NCBI GenBank assembly: GCA_002394465.1
Contig: DGTU01000184.1
Span: 1-6,170 of the forward strand
Direction: 5' to 3'
DNA: 6,170 nt
DNA from: Treponema sp. UBA4328
GTDB lineage: Bacteria; Spirochaetota; Spirochaetia; Treponematales; Treponemataceae
Every line of letters starts with the position of its first letter. The first letter of the stretch is position 1. The notes beneath the pieces are model-generated. The model saw only the letters and a list, made by a program, of their open reading frames with translations. It did not search any database and had not been told where the DNA came from. Positions 1-4,861 of the stretch are shown here, one piece after another. Made by a program: the position numbers and the translations under genes.

Positions 1-495
1 TTCATCAAAAAGAATTACCTGTGAATCAAGGGCTACGGCACGCGCAATTCCGACACGCTGCTGCTGACCGCCGGAAAGTTCTGACGGATAATAATCAGCC
101 TTGTCCAGAAGACCGACTTTTTTCAGTTCTGACAGAGCCCTTTCCCTTGCAGCCTGCCTTGAAACTCCTCTTGCCGTAACAAGGCCTTCCATTACATTTT
201 CAACGGCAGTTTTATTTGCGAAAAGATTGTAATTCTGGAATACGAAGGAGGTTTTTCTGCGTATCTCCAGGATTTCCTTTTTTCTGGCACCGTGTAAATC
301 TACTGTCTGCTCTCCGATTGTCAGTCTGCCGGAATCAGCCTTTTCAAGAAAATTTATGGAACGGAGCAGGGTTGTCTTTCCGGAACCGCTCGGTCCGAGA
401 ATAACGACAACATCTCCTTCTTCAACCGTGAGGGATACTCCGTTAAGCACCTGAAGGTGACCGAACGATTTTTTAACGTTTTCAAGCCTTATCAT
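1..495 (-). CDS. Polar amino-acid ABC transporter ATP-binding protein (partial, C-terminus beyond window)
   Basis: This cytoplasmic ATPase subunit would power the importer encoded just upstream. The 165 visible residues contain Walker A (GPSGSGKT, residues 34-41), the Q-loop glutamine (Q87, in FVFQNYNLF), the ABC signature LSGGQQQR (140-147) and Walker B VILFDE (160-165). The catalytic Glu is the last visible residue, so the H-loop and about 80 residues (for a usual length near 245) lie outside. The motif order and the NLFANKTAVENVMEGL stretch are typical of the GlnQ/TcyN polar amino-acid group. The ATG at 495 overlaps the permease stop as ATGA. It is preceded by GGAGG (505-509) with 9-nt spacing, so translation is probably coupled. 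The family is certain. The substrate (cystine or another polar amino acid) is inferred from resemblance and context. Confidence 0.95.
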   Translation of the reverse strand, partial: MIRLENVKKSFGHLQVLNGVSLTVEEGDVVVILGPSGSGKTTLLRSINFLEKADSGRLTIGEQTVDLHGARKKEILEIRRKTSFVFQNYNLFANKTAVENVMEGLVTARGVSRQAARERALSELKKVGLLDKADYYPSELSGGQQQRVGIARAVALDSQVILFDE

Positions 496-1172
496 TTCTT
501 TTTTCCTCCGTTTCTGTTTTTGCTCAGGGCCTTTTCAGCCTTGTGAAATATAAACTCCATGACTGCACCGAAAATCCAGTAAATTATTGCTGCAGCAACA
601 TATCCTTCAAGGAAACTGTAGGTGTCGTTGCAGGGAATAAGTGCGCCGTTCAGAACGTCATTTATTCCGAGTACGATGACGATTGAAGTATTTTTGATGG
701 CACCGACCATGCTGTTTGTAAGATTTGGAAGTGCTACAGGGATTACCTGGGGGATGATTATCCTTCTCAGTGTCTGCAGAAAAGTCAGGCCGCAGGCATA
801 GCAGGCTTCATACTGTCCTTTCGGAATTGCACTGAAGGCGCCGCGGATTGTTTCGGATGTAGCACAGCTTCGTCCCATTGTAAATGTGAAATATACGACC
901 ATCATTGAACCGTTTTCAAACGGAGTCATCATGGTCAGGTAAATCAGATGGTAGATTAAAAGTTCAACCATGACCGGAATTCCCGTATAAAACGGGATGA
1001 AAAGGTCAAAGAACCTTGAAATTACAGGCACCCGGAAAAACCGGATCATTGCAATTATTGTTCCGAATATCAGAGAAAGCGTAAATGGAATAAATGCAAG
1101 CTTTACCGTAACAGGCAGATATTTAAGGGCGAATTCAAATGAATCCAGAAGATAAGAAAAATTGAAACTCAT
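492..1172 (-). CDS. Amino-acid ABC transporter permease (second permease)
   Basis: This is an inner-membrane subunit of 226 residues, a normal length for His/Glu/Gln-type (HEAAM) permeases. Hydrophobic segments lie at about 20-44, 55-80, 88-105, 160-178 and 186-209. The cytoplasmic EAA loop that contacts the ATPase is clear at 122-142 (EACYACG, then a Gly-to-IIIPQ spacing typical of the motif). The tail is short and basic, ending in KKK. The ATG at 1172 overlaps the stop of the preceding permease as ATGA, and AAGGAGG (1180-1186) sits 7 nt upstream, a near-ideal site. The sequence differs clearly from the neighbouring permease, so the pair would form a heterodimeric channel, as in Tcy-type and His/Gln-type importers. 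The substrate is not readable from the permease itself. Confidence 0.94.
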   Translation of the reverse strand: MSFNFSYLLDSFEFALKYLPVTVKLAFIPFTLSLIFGTIIAMIRFFRVPVISRFFDLFIPFYTGIPVMVELLIYHLIYLTMMTPFENGSMMVVYFTFTMGRSCATSETIRGAFSAIPKGQYEACYACGLTFLQTLRRIIIPQVIPVALPNLTNSMVGAIKNTSIVIVLGINDVLNGALIPCNDTYSFLEGYVAAAIIYWIFGAVMEFIFHKAEKALSKNRNGGKKK

Positions 1173-1894
1173 GCTGCTTCCTCCTTATCTTTCTTTATAT
1201 TTTGCCTTTTGTTCTGCTGTTTGAGTTTTCTGTTTACAAGATAAAGCGCCACCTGCAGAATAAAGTTAATGACTATGAATGTAAGTGCAAGAATTATATA
1301 ACTTTCAAGCGTATGTCCGGTCCTGGAACCGATTGCCTGCGCATAGCCTATCATGTCCACTACGCCTATCATTGATGCAAGGCTCGTGCTTCGGAACAGA
1401 CCGATCAGGTTCATTCCAAGCGGCGGAATTGCAATTTTAAAGGCCTGGGGAAGAACAATTCTCGTAAATCCCTGAAAATTCGTAAGTCCGCAGGCAAGGG
1501 CCGCTTCAGTCTGGCCTTTAGGAACGGCAAGAATTGAACCGATGAAAATTGCTGACTGAAACGCTCCTTCATTCAGAATAAGCGCTATGTCAACAAAGAC
1601 TATTTTTTCCCAGCTTCTTGTGTTTATTCCGAATGCTGATTCAAGAATCAGCGGAAGTGCATAATATACGATCAGCATCTGCACAAGAATCGGAGTTCCC
1701 CTTTCAAACGAGATGAACACCCGGAGAATCTGAGACAGAACCTTTGTTCTGCGGATCTGGATGCAGGCAATCACAAGTGCCAGAAGCATTCCGAAAACAA
1801 AGGATACTGCCGTTATTTCCAGGGTCAGTGGAAGTTTGCTTAAGATTTTGGGCAGGTTCTCAAAAAATCTGTCCCACGAGAAATATTCTCCCAT
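1169..1894 (-). CDS. Amino-acid ABC transporter permease (first permease)
   Basis: This is an inner-membrane subunit of 241 residues. The N-terminal stretch (WDRFFENLPKIL, then LPLTLEITAVSFVFG) is typical of polar amino-acid permeases. Membrane segments lie near 21-45, 60-86, 98-122, 160-182 and 197-220, and the tail is strongly charged and lysine-rich. The EAA loop runs from E130 to Q150 (EAALACG, then RIVLPQ). The gene begins 15 nt after the solute-binding protein stop and ends in an ATGA overlap with the second permease. Its Shine-Dalgarno signal is weak: AAGG at 1898-1901 is too close to the ATG, and AAGGA at 1907-1911 is rather far. Translation may therefore depend on ribosomes arriving from the upstream gene. 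The ATG at 1894 is preferred because the protein aligns with the family from its first residues. Confidence 0.94.
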   Translation of the reverse strand: MGEYFSWDRFFENLPKILSKLPLTLEITAVSFVFGMLLALVIACIQIRRTKVLSQILRVFISFERGTPILVQMLIVYYALPLILESAFGINTRSWEKIVFVDIALILNEGAFQSAIFIGSILAVPKGQTEAALACGLTNFQGFTRIVLPQAFKIAIPPLGMNLIGLFRSTSLASMIGVVDMIGYAQAIGSRTGHTLESYIILALTFIVINFILQVALYLVNRKLKQQNKRQNIKKDKEEAA

Positions 1895-1909
1895 TGGCCT
1901 TATTTTTCC

Positions 1910-2716
1910 TTAGTTGTCTTTGTAATCATATCCAAGTGCTTTTACGGAAATTTCTGAAAGTTTTCCGCTTGCAACCAGGTCATTGAGCACGGCATCAAAG
2001 TCAGCCTTTAACTTTCCCTGCTCCTTGTTGAAAAGCACGTATGCATCGCTTTTCCTTACAGGTTCTTTTCCTACAAGCTTGACGACATCGCCATACTGCT
2101 GGACTTTTTTTCTGAACAGGGCTTTTGTACTTGTGCTTGCGTCAATTGAACCGTTTTTGAGGGAGGCAAGCAGTTCTTCGGTTGTAAGTTTTGCATAGAT
2201 GACCTTGTATTTTTTGTCATCAGGAAGATCCTTGTTGAGGTTTTCAAGCTTCGTTCCCATTGCAGCACCTACAGTTGAACCGCCGAGAACTGTTTTTCCC
2301 TGCAGGTCTTCAAGGGAATTGATGTCATTTCGTGTCGAAAGAACCTGAATGTATGAATCATAGCAGAGATAGCCGCTCTCAGAGAAAAGGTAGTTTTTTC
2401 TGCGTTCTTCATTCGACTCATACTGCTTTAATCCGATATCGAATTTGCCGGCAGAAAGACCAAGAAGAATTCCTTTCAGATCTGAGGTTTCATATTTGAA
2501 TTCATACTGCGGAAGTGCCTCATCGATTGCCTTGAGCATATCAATCTCATAACCTGCAAGTTCACCTTTTTCGTTGAGGTAGCTGAAATCAGATTCGTAG
2601 CCGACACCGACATAAACTGTCTTAACTTCAGAAGTATTTTTACTGCAGGAAATAAGACCGAACGGAACTGTTATTGCAGCCAGCAGGACTGCAGCCTTTG
2701 TAATTGATTTTTTCAT
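1910..2716 (-). CDS. Lipoprotein solute-binding protein of a polar amino-acid ABC importer (SBP family 3; cystine-like candidate)
   Basis: This 268-residue lipoprotein should be anchored outside the cytoplasmic membrane and deliver the ligand to the permeases. The signal peptide has the basic start MKKSITK, a hydrophobic core and lipobox LISC, with the lipidated Cys at residue 24. The mature part has the family 3 signature GYEIDMLKAI (55-64). It also has SNEERRKNYLFSES (101-114), whose Arg lies where this family contacts the ligand carboxylate. A region around GSTVGAAMGTKLE (about residues 153-165) probably binds the amino group. A longer in-frame start exists at 2812. The ATG at 2716 is chosen because AAGGGG lies 6 nt upstream and a proper lipoprotein signal follows at once. 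The YLFS-type ligand region and the two-permease operon resemble TcyJ/TcyK cystine systems. The substrate is inference. Confidence 0.92.
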   Translation of the reverse strand: MKKSITKAAVLLAAITVPFGLISCSKNTSEVKTVYVGVGYESDFSYLNEKGELAGYEIDMLKAIDEALPQYEFKYETSDLKGILLGLSAGKFDIGLKQYESNEERRKNYLFSESGYLCYDSYIQVLSTRNDINSLEDLQGKTVLGGSTVGAAMGTKLENLNKDLPDDKKYKVIYAKLTTEELLASLKNGSIDASTSTKALFRKKVQQYGDVVKLVGKEPVRKSDAYVLFNKEQGKLKADFDAVLNDLVASGKLSEISVKALGYDYKDN

Positions 2717-2722
2717 GTTTGA

Positions 2723-2728
2723 CCCCTT
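2723..2728 (-). promoter_or_regulatory. Shine-Dalgarno site that fixes the solute-binding protein start
   Basis: AAGGGG on the minus strand lies 6 nt before the ATG at 2716. The alternative in-frame ATG at 2812 has no comparable purine-rich site and would put 32 polar residues in front of the lipoprotein signal. Confidence 0.85.
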
Positions 2729-2863
2729 GTTTTTATTTTTTCTGGCCATAAAATACCCGTCTGCGGAGATTCCAGCTGTTAAATCTTGCGCATGGCGGTA
2801 TTCTGCGGCCATTATTCGCTGAATTGTGAGAAGAAAATTAAGTTTGATTTTCTGAAAAAAAAA

Positions 2864-2941
2864 TTAGTTAGAAGAAGGACAGAGACACATCACGCCGTTA
2901 CGGAAATTTTCACGGATAAGTTTTTCAAAGTAAACTGTCAT
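2864..2941 (-). CDS. Candidate cysteine-containing leader peptide (25 aa) upstream of the importer operon
   Basis: This short ORF starts with ATG at 2941 and ends with TAA at 2864-2866. It encodes MTVYFEKLIR, then ENFRN, then GVMCLCPSSN. AAGGGGG (2948-2954) lies 6 nt upstream, a site of the same form and spacing as that of the solute-binding protein gene. Two cysteine codons sit at positions 19 and 21, near the end, just before a run of nine T. Cysteine is rare in proteins, and this leader precedes an importer that resembles cystine systems, so a role as a translated sensor of charged Cys-tRNA is attractive. The sequence shows the ORF and its ribosome site. Expression and the sensing role are inferred. 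No clear terminator/antiterminator pair was found, and a chance ORF of this size is possible. Confidence 0.5.
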   Translation of the reverse strand: MTVYFEKLIRENFRNGVMCLCPSSN

Positions 2942-2947
2942 GCTGTG

Positions 2948-2954
2948 CCCCCTT
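2948..2954 (-). promoter_or_regulatory. Strong Shine-Dalgarno site of the leader ORF
   Basis: AAGGGGG on the minus strand lies 6 nt before the ATG at 2941. It is among the best ribosome sites in the window and is the main reason to treat the short ORF as translated. Confidence 0.65.
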
Positions 2955-2963
2955 GCGTTTTTA

Positions 2964-2976
2964 AGGTTATTAACCT
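2964..2976. repeat. 13-bp palindrome just after the importer transcription start
   Basis: AGGTTA-T-TAACCT has two 6-bp arms around one central base. On the plus strand it contains GTTATTAACCT, close to GTTATTACCT in the larger inverted repeat upstream. It lies at about +10 to +22 from the predicted start. It may be an auxiliary operator for the same regulator. The arms are short, so chance is possible. Confidence 0.45.
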
Positions 2977-2992
2977 GTTTATCTATGTGGTG

Positions 2993-3021
2993 ACTATACA
3001 AGTTATTACCTATCTAGTCAA
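2993..3021 (-). promoter_or_regulatory. Sigma-70 promoter of the amino-acid importer operon
   Basis: On the minus strand the -35 is TTGACT (3016-3021) and the -10 is TATAGT (2993-2998), separated by exactly 17 bp. Each hexamer differs from consensus at one position. Transcription should begin near 2986-2988. The -35 and the spacer are covered by the inverted repeat at 3002-3032, which implies repression when that repeat is bound. Confidence 0.8.
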
Positions 3022-3032
3022 TAGGTAATAAC
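3002..3032. promoter_or_regulatory. Perfect 12-bp inverted repeat, probable operator over the importer promoter
   Basis: The left arm GTTATTACCTAT (3002-3013) and right arm ATAGGTAATAAC (3021-3032) are exact reverse complements separated by the 7-nt CTAGTCA. The left arm fills most of the -35/-10 spacer, the loop holds most of the -35, and the right arm extends upstream of it. Because the repeat lies upstream of the predicted transcription start, it would act as DNA and not as an RNA hairpin in this transcript. A dimeric repressor binding here would block RNA polymerase. The regulator family cannot be named from the sequence. Confidence 0.75.
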
Positions 3033-3056
3033 AAAAAATTATGGTGTTTTTAATGA

Positions 3057-3473
3057 TTAGTGCTGCATGTCTTCCAGCATGGATCTGAGTGTATATAGTT
3101 TATGCTTCAGGTCACGTACTTCATCAAGACTTTCCATGATTCTGCTGAGCATATAGATGTCTGCCAGGCATCCGTCAAAGAAAAAGTCTGCAAAGGTAGC
3201 AAAATTCCCGATCTGAATCCTGTAATCCTGGGGAACCTGAATGCTTCCGAGGATATCCTGAAGCCGCCGCATCATGGAATTTACATGATCCATCGCTTCT
3301 CCTGCACGGTTTATCTTTGAGTGCTTGATCATGTCCGTGATGAATCCGCTGCCGAATACGTCAAAAAAGCCCCAGCCTCTGGCACTTGAAAGGGAACTTT
3401 CTGCGTCTTCGACATAGTCAAGAATCTGCTCAGTGAGGCTGAGTGCCTCTGAAATCTGCTGTCTGTTTTCCAT
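3057..3473 (-). CDS. Conserved-looking helical protein of unknown function (138 aa)
   Basis: I cannot name a function. The protein is predicted to be almost wholly alpha-helical and cytoplasmic. There is no signal peptide or clear membrane segment, and polar heptad-like stretches lie at both ends (about 2-30 and 105-136). The most distinctive part is a Gly/aromatic block at residues 34-44 (WGFFDVFGSGF) followed by an IKHSKI segment (49-54). Similar W-G-x-x-D-x-x-G-x-G blocks followed by KHSKI-like segments occur, as I recall, in small uncharacterised coiled-coil proteins of Firmicutes, but this is memory and unchecked. Start support is moderate: AGGAG (3486-3490) is 12 nt from the ATG, and GGA (3481-3483) is 7 nt away. 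The gene is divergent from argD and shares its palindromic control region. It lies upstream of the importer operon on the same strand, which has its own promoter. Confidence 0.8.
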   Translation of the reverse strand: MENRQQISEALSLTEQILDYVEDAESSLSSARGWGFFDVFGSGFITDMIKHSKINRAGEAMDHVNSMMRRLQDILGSIQVPQDYRIQIGNFATFADFFFDGCLADIYMLSRIMESLDEVRDLKHKLYTLRSMLEDMQH

Positions 3474-3502
3474 AATTTTTTCCGGCTCCTGACAGTAATT
3501 TT

Positions 3503-3508
3503 ATCATA
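3503..3508 (-). promoter_or_regulatory. Possible proximal -10 element for the 138-aa gene
   Basis: TATGAT on the minus strand, directly preceded by GTG, would start transcription near 3496, about 23 nt before the ATG. No convincing -35 lies 16-18 bp upstream. The TATAAT at 3579-3584 is an alternative. Confidence 0.3.
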
Positions 3509-3571
3509 CACTTGCGTATACAGAAAGAATTTTGATTTATGAAAGAATAAAAGAAACTTGCGATTGACTTA

Positions 3572-3601
3572 TTGCATGATTATACGAAAATTTTGTATAA
3601 T
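3572..3601 (+). promoter_or_regulatory. argD promoter inside the ARG-box palindrome
   Basis: The -10 is a consensus TATAAT at 3596-3601. The best -35 is TTGCAT (3572-3577) with an 18-bp spacer, a weak match. Transcription would begin near 3608 and leave a leader of about 23 nt. A better hexamer, TTGACT at 3564-3569, is 26 bp from the -10 and too far. The weak -35 suggests a modest promoter that is easily blocked by a protein on the palindrome. Confidence 0.6.
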
Positions 3602-3608
3602 TATGCAA
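3579..3608 (-). promoter_or_regulatory. Mirror-image candidate promoter toward the 138-aa gene
   Basis: Because the palindrome is nearly perfect, the minus strand carries the same elements: TTGCAT (3603-3608), an 18-bp spacer and TATAAT (3579-3584). Transcription would start near 3572 and run into the 138-aa gene with a leader of about 100 nt. Whether it fires is unknown. It may simply follow from the symmetry of the operator. Confidence 0.4.
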
Positions 3609-3630
3609 AATTCGGTGGCATGGAGATAAT

Positions 3631-4800
3631 ATGGCTTCTAAAATTGTTGTAAATAATTACGGTTCGTTTGACGTTACGATGGTAAAGGGCAAAGGCTCGA
3701 CAGTCTGGGATTCAAACGGCAAAAAATACATCGACTTCCTTGCAGGAATTGCAGTCAACTGTCTTGGTCACAATTTCAAGCCTCTTGTAAAGGCAATCTC
3801 AAAACAGGCAAAAAAACAGATCCATGTCTGCAATTATTTTGTAACCGATACCGGAGTTCAGTATGCAGAGGAGCTTCTTGCAAAAACAGGCTTTGATGCC
3901 GTTTATTTCGGAAATTCCGGCGCCGAGGGAAACGAAGCTGCAATCAAGCTTGCACGCAAATACGGATACCTTAACGGCGGTGAAAAGCGCCGCGTAATCT
4001 ATACCCTCGAAAGTTCTTTCCATGGCCGCACGCTTGCAACCCTTACTGCTACCGGTCAGGAAAAATTCCACCCGGCATGCTTTGCTCCATATGCAGAATG
4101 CTTTAAGACAATCAAAGCCAACGACTGGGAAGCAATCAAAACTGCTTTTGATGATACGACTGCAGCCCTCCTTATTGAATGCGTTCAGGGAGAAGGCGGC
4201 GTTAATATAGTAGATGCTGAATGGGCAAAGGCTGCTGCTGAAGCTGCAAGAAAAGCCGGTGCAATCGTAATGGCTGACGAAGTTCAGACCGGATTCGGAC
4301 GCACGGGTACCCTGCTTGCAAGCGAACAGCTCGGATTTAATCCTGAGGTCGTAAGCTTTGCAAAGGGCGCTGCAGGCGGGGTTCCGTTCGGCGGAATACT
4401 CATCCGCGGAAAAGCTGCTGACGTATTTAAAGCCGGCGATCATCAGTCGACCTTCGGCGGAAACCCGCTTGCCTGTGCTGCAGGACTTGTCGTGCTTCAT
4501 GAACTCACAAAGCCGGGCTTCCTTGAAAGCGTAACAGAAAAGGGCGATTACATGCGCCGTAAAATCGCTGAATTCGGGGCAAAATGCACCGGTGAAATCC
4601 GCGGTAAAGGCCTTATGATTGGCGTTGACATGATTGAGCCGTCAAATGCGGTTGAAATCGAGAAAAAACTCCTTGCAAAAGGCCTTCTCACATCAACTGC
4701 AGGTAAAAACACCCTGCGAATCGTTCCGCCGCTCAACATTTCATATAAGGAAATTGACGAAGGACTTGCAATCCTCAAGGATGTCCTTCTGAGCGAATAA
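3631..4800 (+). CDS. argD: Acetylornithine aminotransferase, PLP-dependent class III
   Basis: This cytoplasmic enzyme of arginine biosynthesis exchanges amino groups between N-acetylornithine and 2-oxoglutarate. Its 389 residues are a normal ArgD length. The PLP site is complete: NSGAEGNEAAIKLAR (from 95) gives the phosphate-binding S96-G97-A98, and FHGRT (130-134) packs on the ring. Also present are D216 in ADEVQTGFGRTG, the Schiff-base lysine K245 in SFAKGAAGG, and T274 in QSTFGGNPL. QGEGG (186-190) carries the Glu that gates the substrate in this subfamily. The usual EPIQGEGG reads ECVQGEGG here, a mild departure. The start at 3631 has GGAG (3622-3625) just upstream. ArgD is preferred over GABA or ornithine aminotransferase because of length, motif details and the tandem ARG boxes in its promoter. 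Other arg genes are not in the window. Confidence 0.9.
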   Translation: MASKIVVNNYGSFDVTMVKGKGSTVWDSNGKKYIDFLAGIAVNCLGHNFKPLVKAISKQAKKQIHVCNYFVTDTGVQYAEELLAKTGFDAVYFGNSGAEGNEAAIKLARKYGYLNGGEKRRVIYTLESSFHGRTLATLTATGQEKFHPACFAPYAECFKTIKANDWEAIKTAFDDTTAALLIECVQGEGGVNIVDAEWAKAAAEAARKAGAIVMADEVQTGFGRTGTLLASEQLGFNPEVVSFAKGAAGGVPFGGILIRGKAADVFKAGDHQSTFGGNPLACAAGLVVLHELTKPGFLESVTEKGDYMRRKIAEFGAKCTGEIRGKGLMIGVDMIEPSNAVEIEKKLLAKGLLTSTAGKNTLRIVPPLNISYKEIDEGLAILKDVLLSE

Positions 4801-4821
4801 AGCAAAATCCGGTTTTATCTG

Positions 4822-4850
4822 TGGAAAAAAAACTGACTTTTCATTATAAT
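4822..4850 (+). promoter_or_regulatory. Promoter of the DUF1846 gene, close to its start codon
   Basis: The -10 is a consensus TATAAT (4845-4850), and TGGAAA (4822-4827) lies 17 bp upstream and matches the -35 consensus at four positions. Transcription should begin about 4856-4858, leaving only about 4-6 nt before the ATG. The 61-bp gap after argD shows no stable terminator hairpin, so readthrough from argD could also supply transcript. Confidence 0.65.
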
Positions 4851-4861
4851 TAAATTCCGTT

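Larger units (their letters stand above)
2717..3056 (-). promoter_or_regulatory. 340-bp control region and long 5' leader of the amino-acid importer operon
   Basis: This stretch contains no conventional gene. Read on the minus strand it holds, in order, an inverted-repeat operator with an embedded promoter (2993-3032), a second palindrome (2964-2976), a short ORF with a strong Shine-Dalgarno site (2864-2941), a run of nine T (2855-2863) and about 140 nt of further leader before the solute-binding protein start. The predicted transcription start near 2986-2988 gives a leader of about 270 nt, unusually long for a transporter gene. I found no recognised riboswitch aptamer and no GC-rich hairpin in front of the T run. 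The last part has only short possible stems (for example ATGGC 2808-2812 with GCCAT 2792-2796 on the minus strand). Confidence 0.6.
3571..3609. promoter_or_regulatory. Tandem ARG-box-like operator (37-bp near-perfect palindrome, 3572-3608)
   Basis: The arms TTGCATGATTATAC (3572-3585) and GTATAATTATGCAA (3595-3608) are inverted repeats with one mismatch, and the centre is AAAATTTT. Each half is itself a partly symmetric ARG-box-like site. Box 2 (3592-3609) fits the E. coli ARG consensus WNTGAATWWWWATTCANW except at the two symmetric positions 5 and 14. Box 1 (3571-3588) departs at four positions. The boxes are 18 bp long with 3 bp between them, so their centres are 21 bp apart, the arrangement bound by hexameric ArgR/AhrC. 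The operator covers the -35 and -10 of the argD promoter. ArgR control with arginine as corepressor is inferred from this match and from the gene downstream. Confidence 0.7.

Noticed and set aside
216..404. Plus-strand open frame opposite the ATPase gene
   Set aside because: Antisense to conserved ABC motifs, composition unlike a real protein and no ribosome site.
2855..2863. Run of nine T after the leader ORF as part of an intrinsic terminator
   Set aside because: No stable GC-rich hairpin ends directly before it. Only short weak pairings are visible, so I list it only as part of the leader.
2717..2990. Known riboswitch (SAM, lysine, glutamine) in the importer leader
   Set aside because: I looked for conserved cores of these classes and saw none. 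This is by eye, so a covariance-model search could still find one.
3002..3032. Inverted repeat as an intrinsic terminator of the 138-aa gene
   Set aside because: The arms are AT-rich and, on the minus strand, TTGTATAG follows with no run of T. A strong promoter is embedded in it, so an operator explains it better.
3564..3569. TTGACT as the -35 of argD
   Set aside because: It lies 26 bp from the only good -10 (3596-3601), outside the functional spacing range. No -10 is present at 17 bp.
3799..4500. Long minus-strand open frame (233 codons) inside argD
   Set aside because: It is fully antisense to an intact, well-recognised aminotransferase, has no family features, and follows from codon bias of the real gene.
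4801..4861. Terminator between argD and the DUF1846 gene
   Set aside because: AAAATCCGGTTTT can form only a 4-bp A/T stem with a short loop and is not followed by a T tract.
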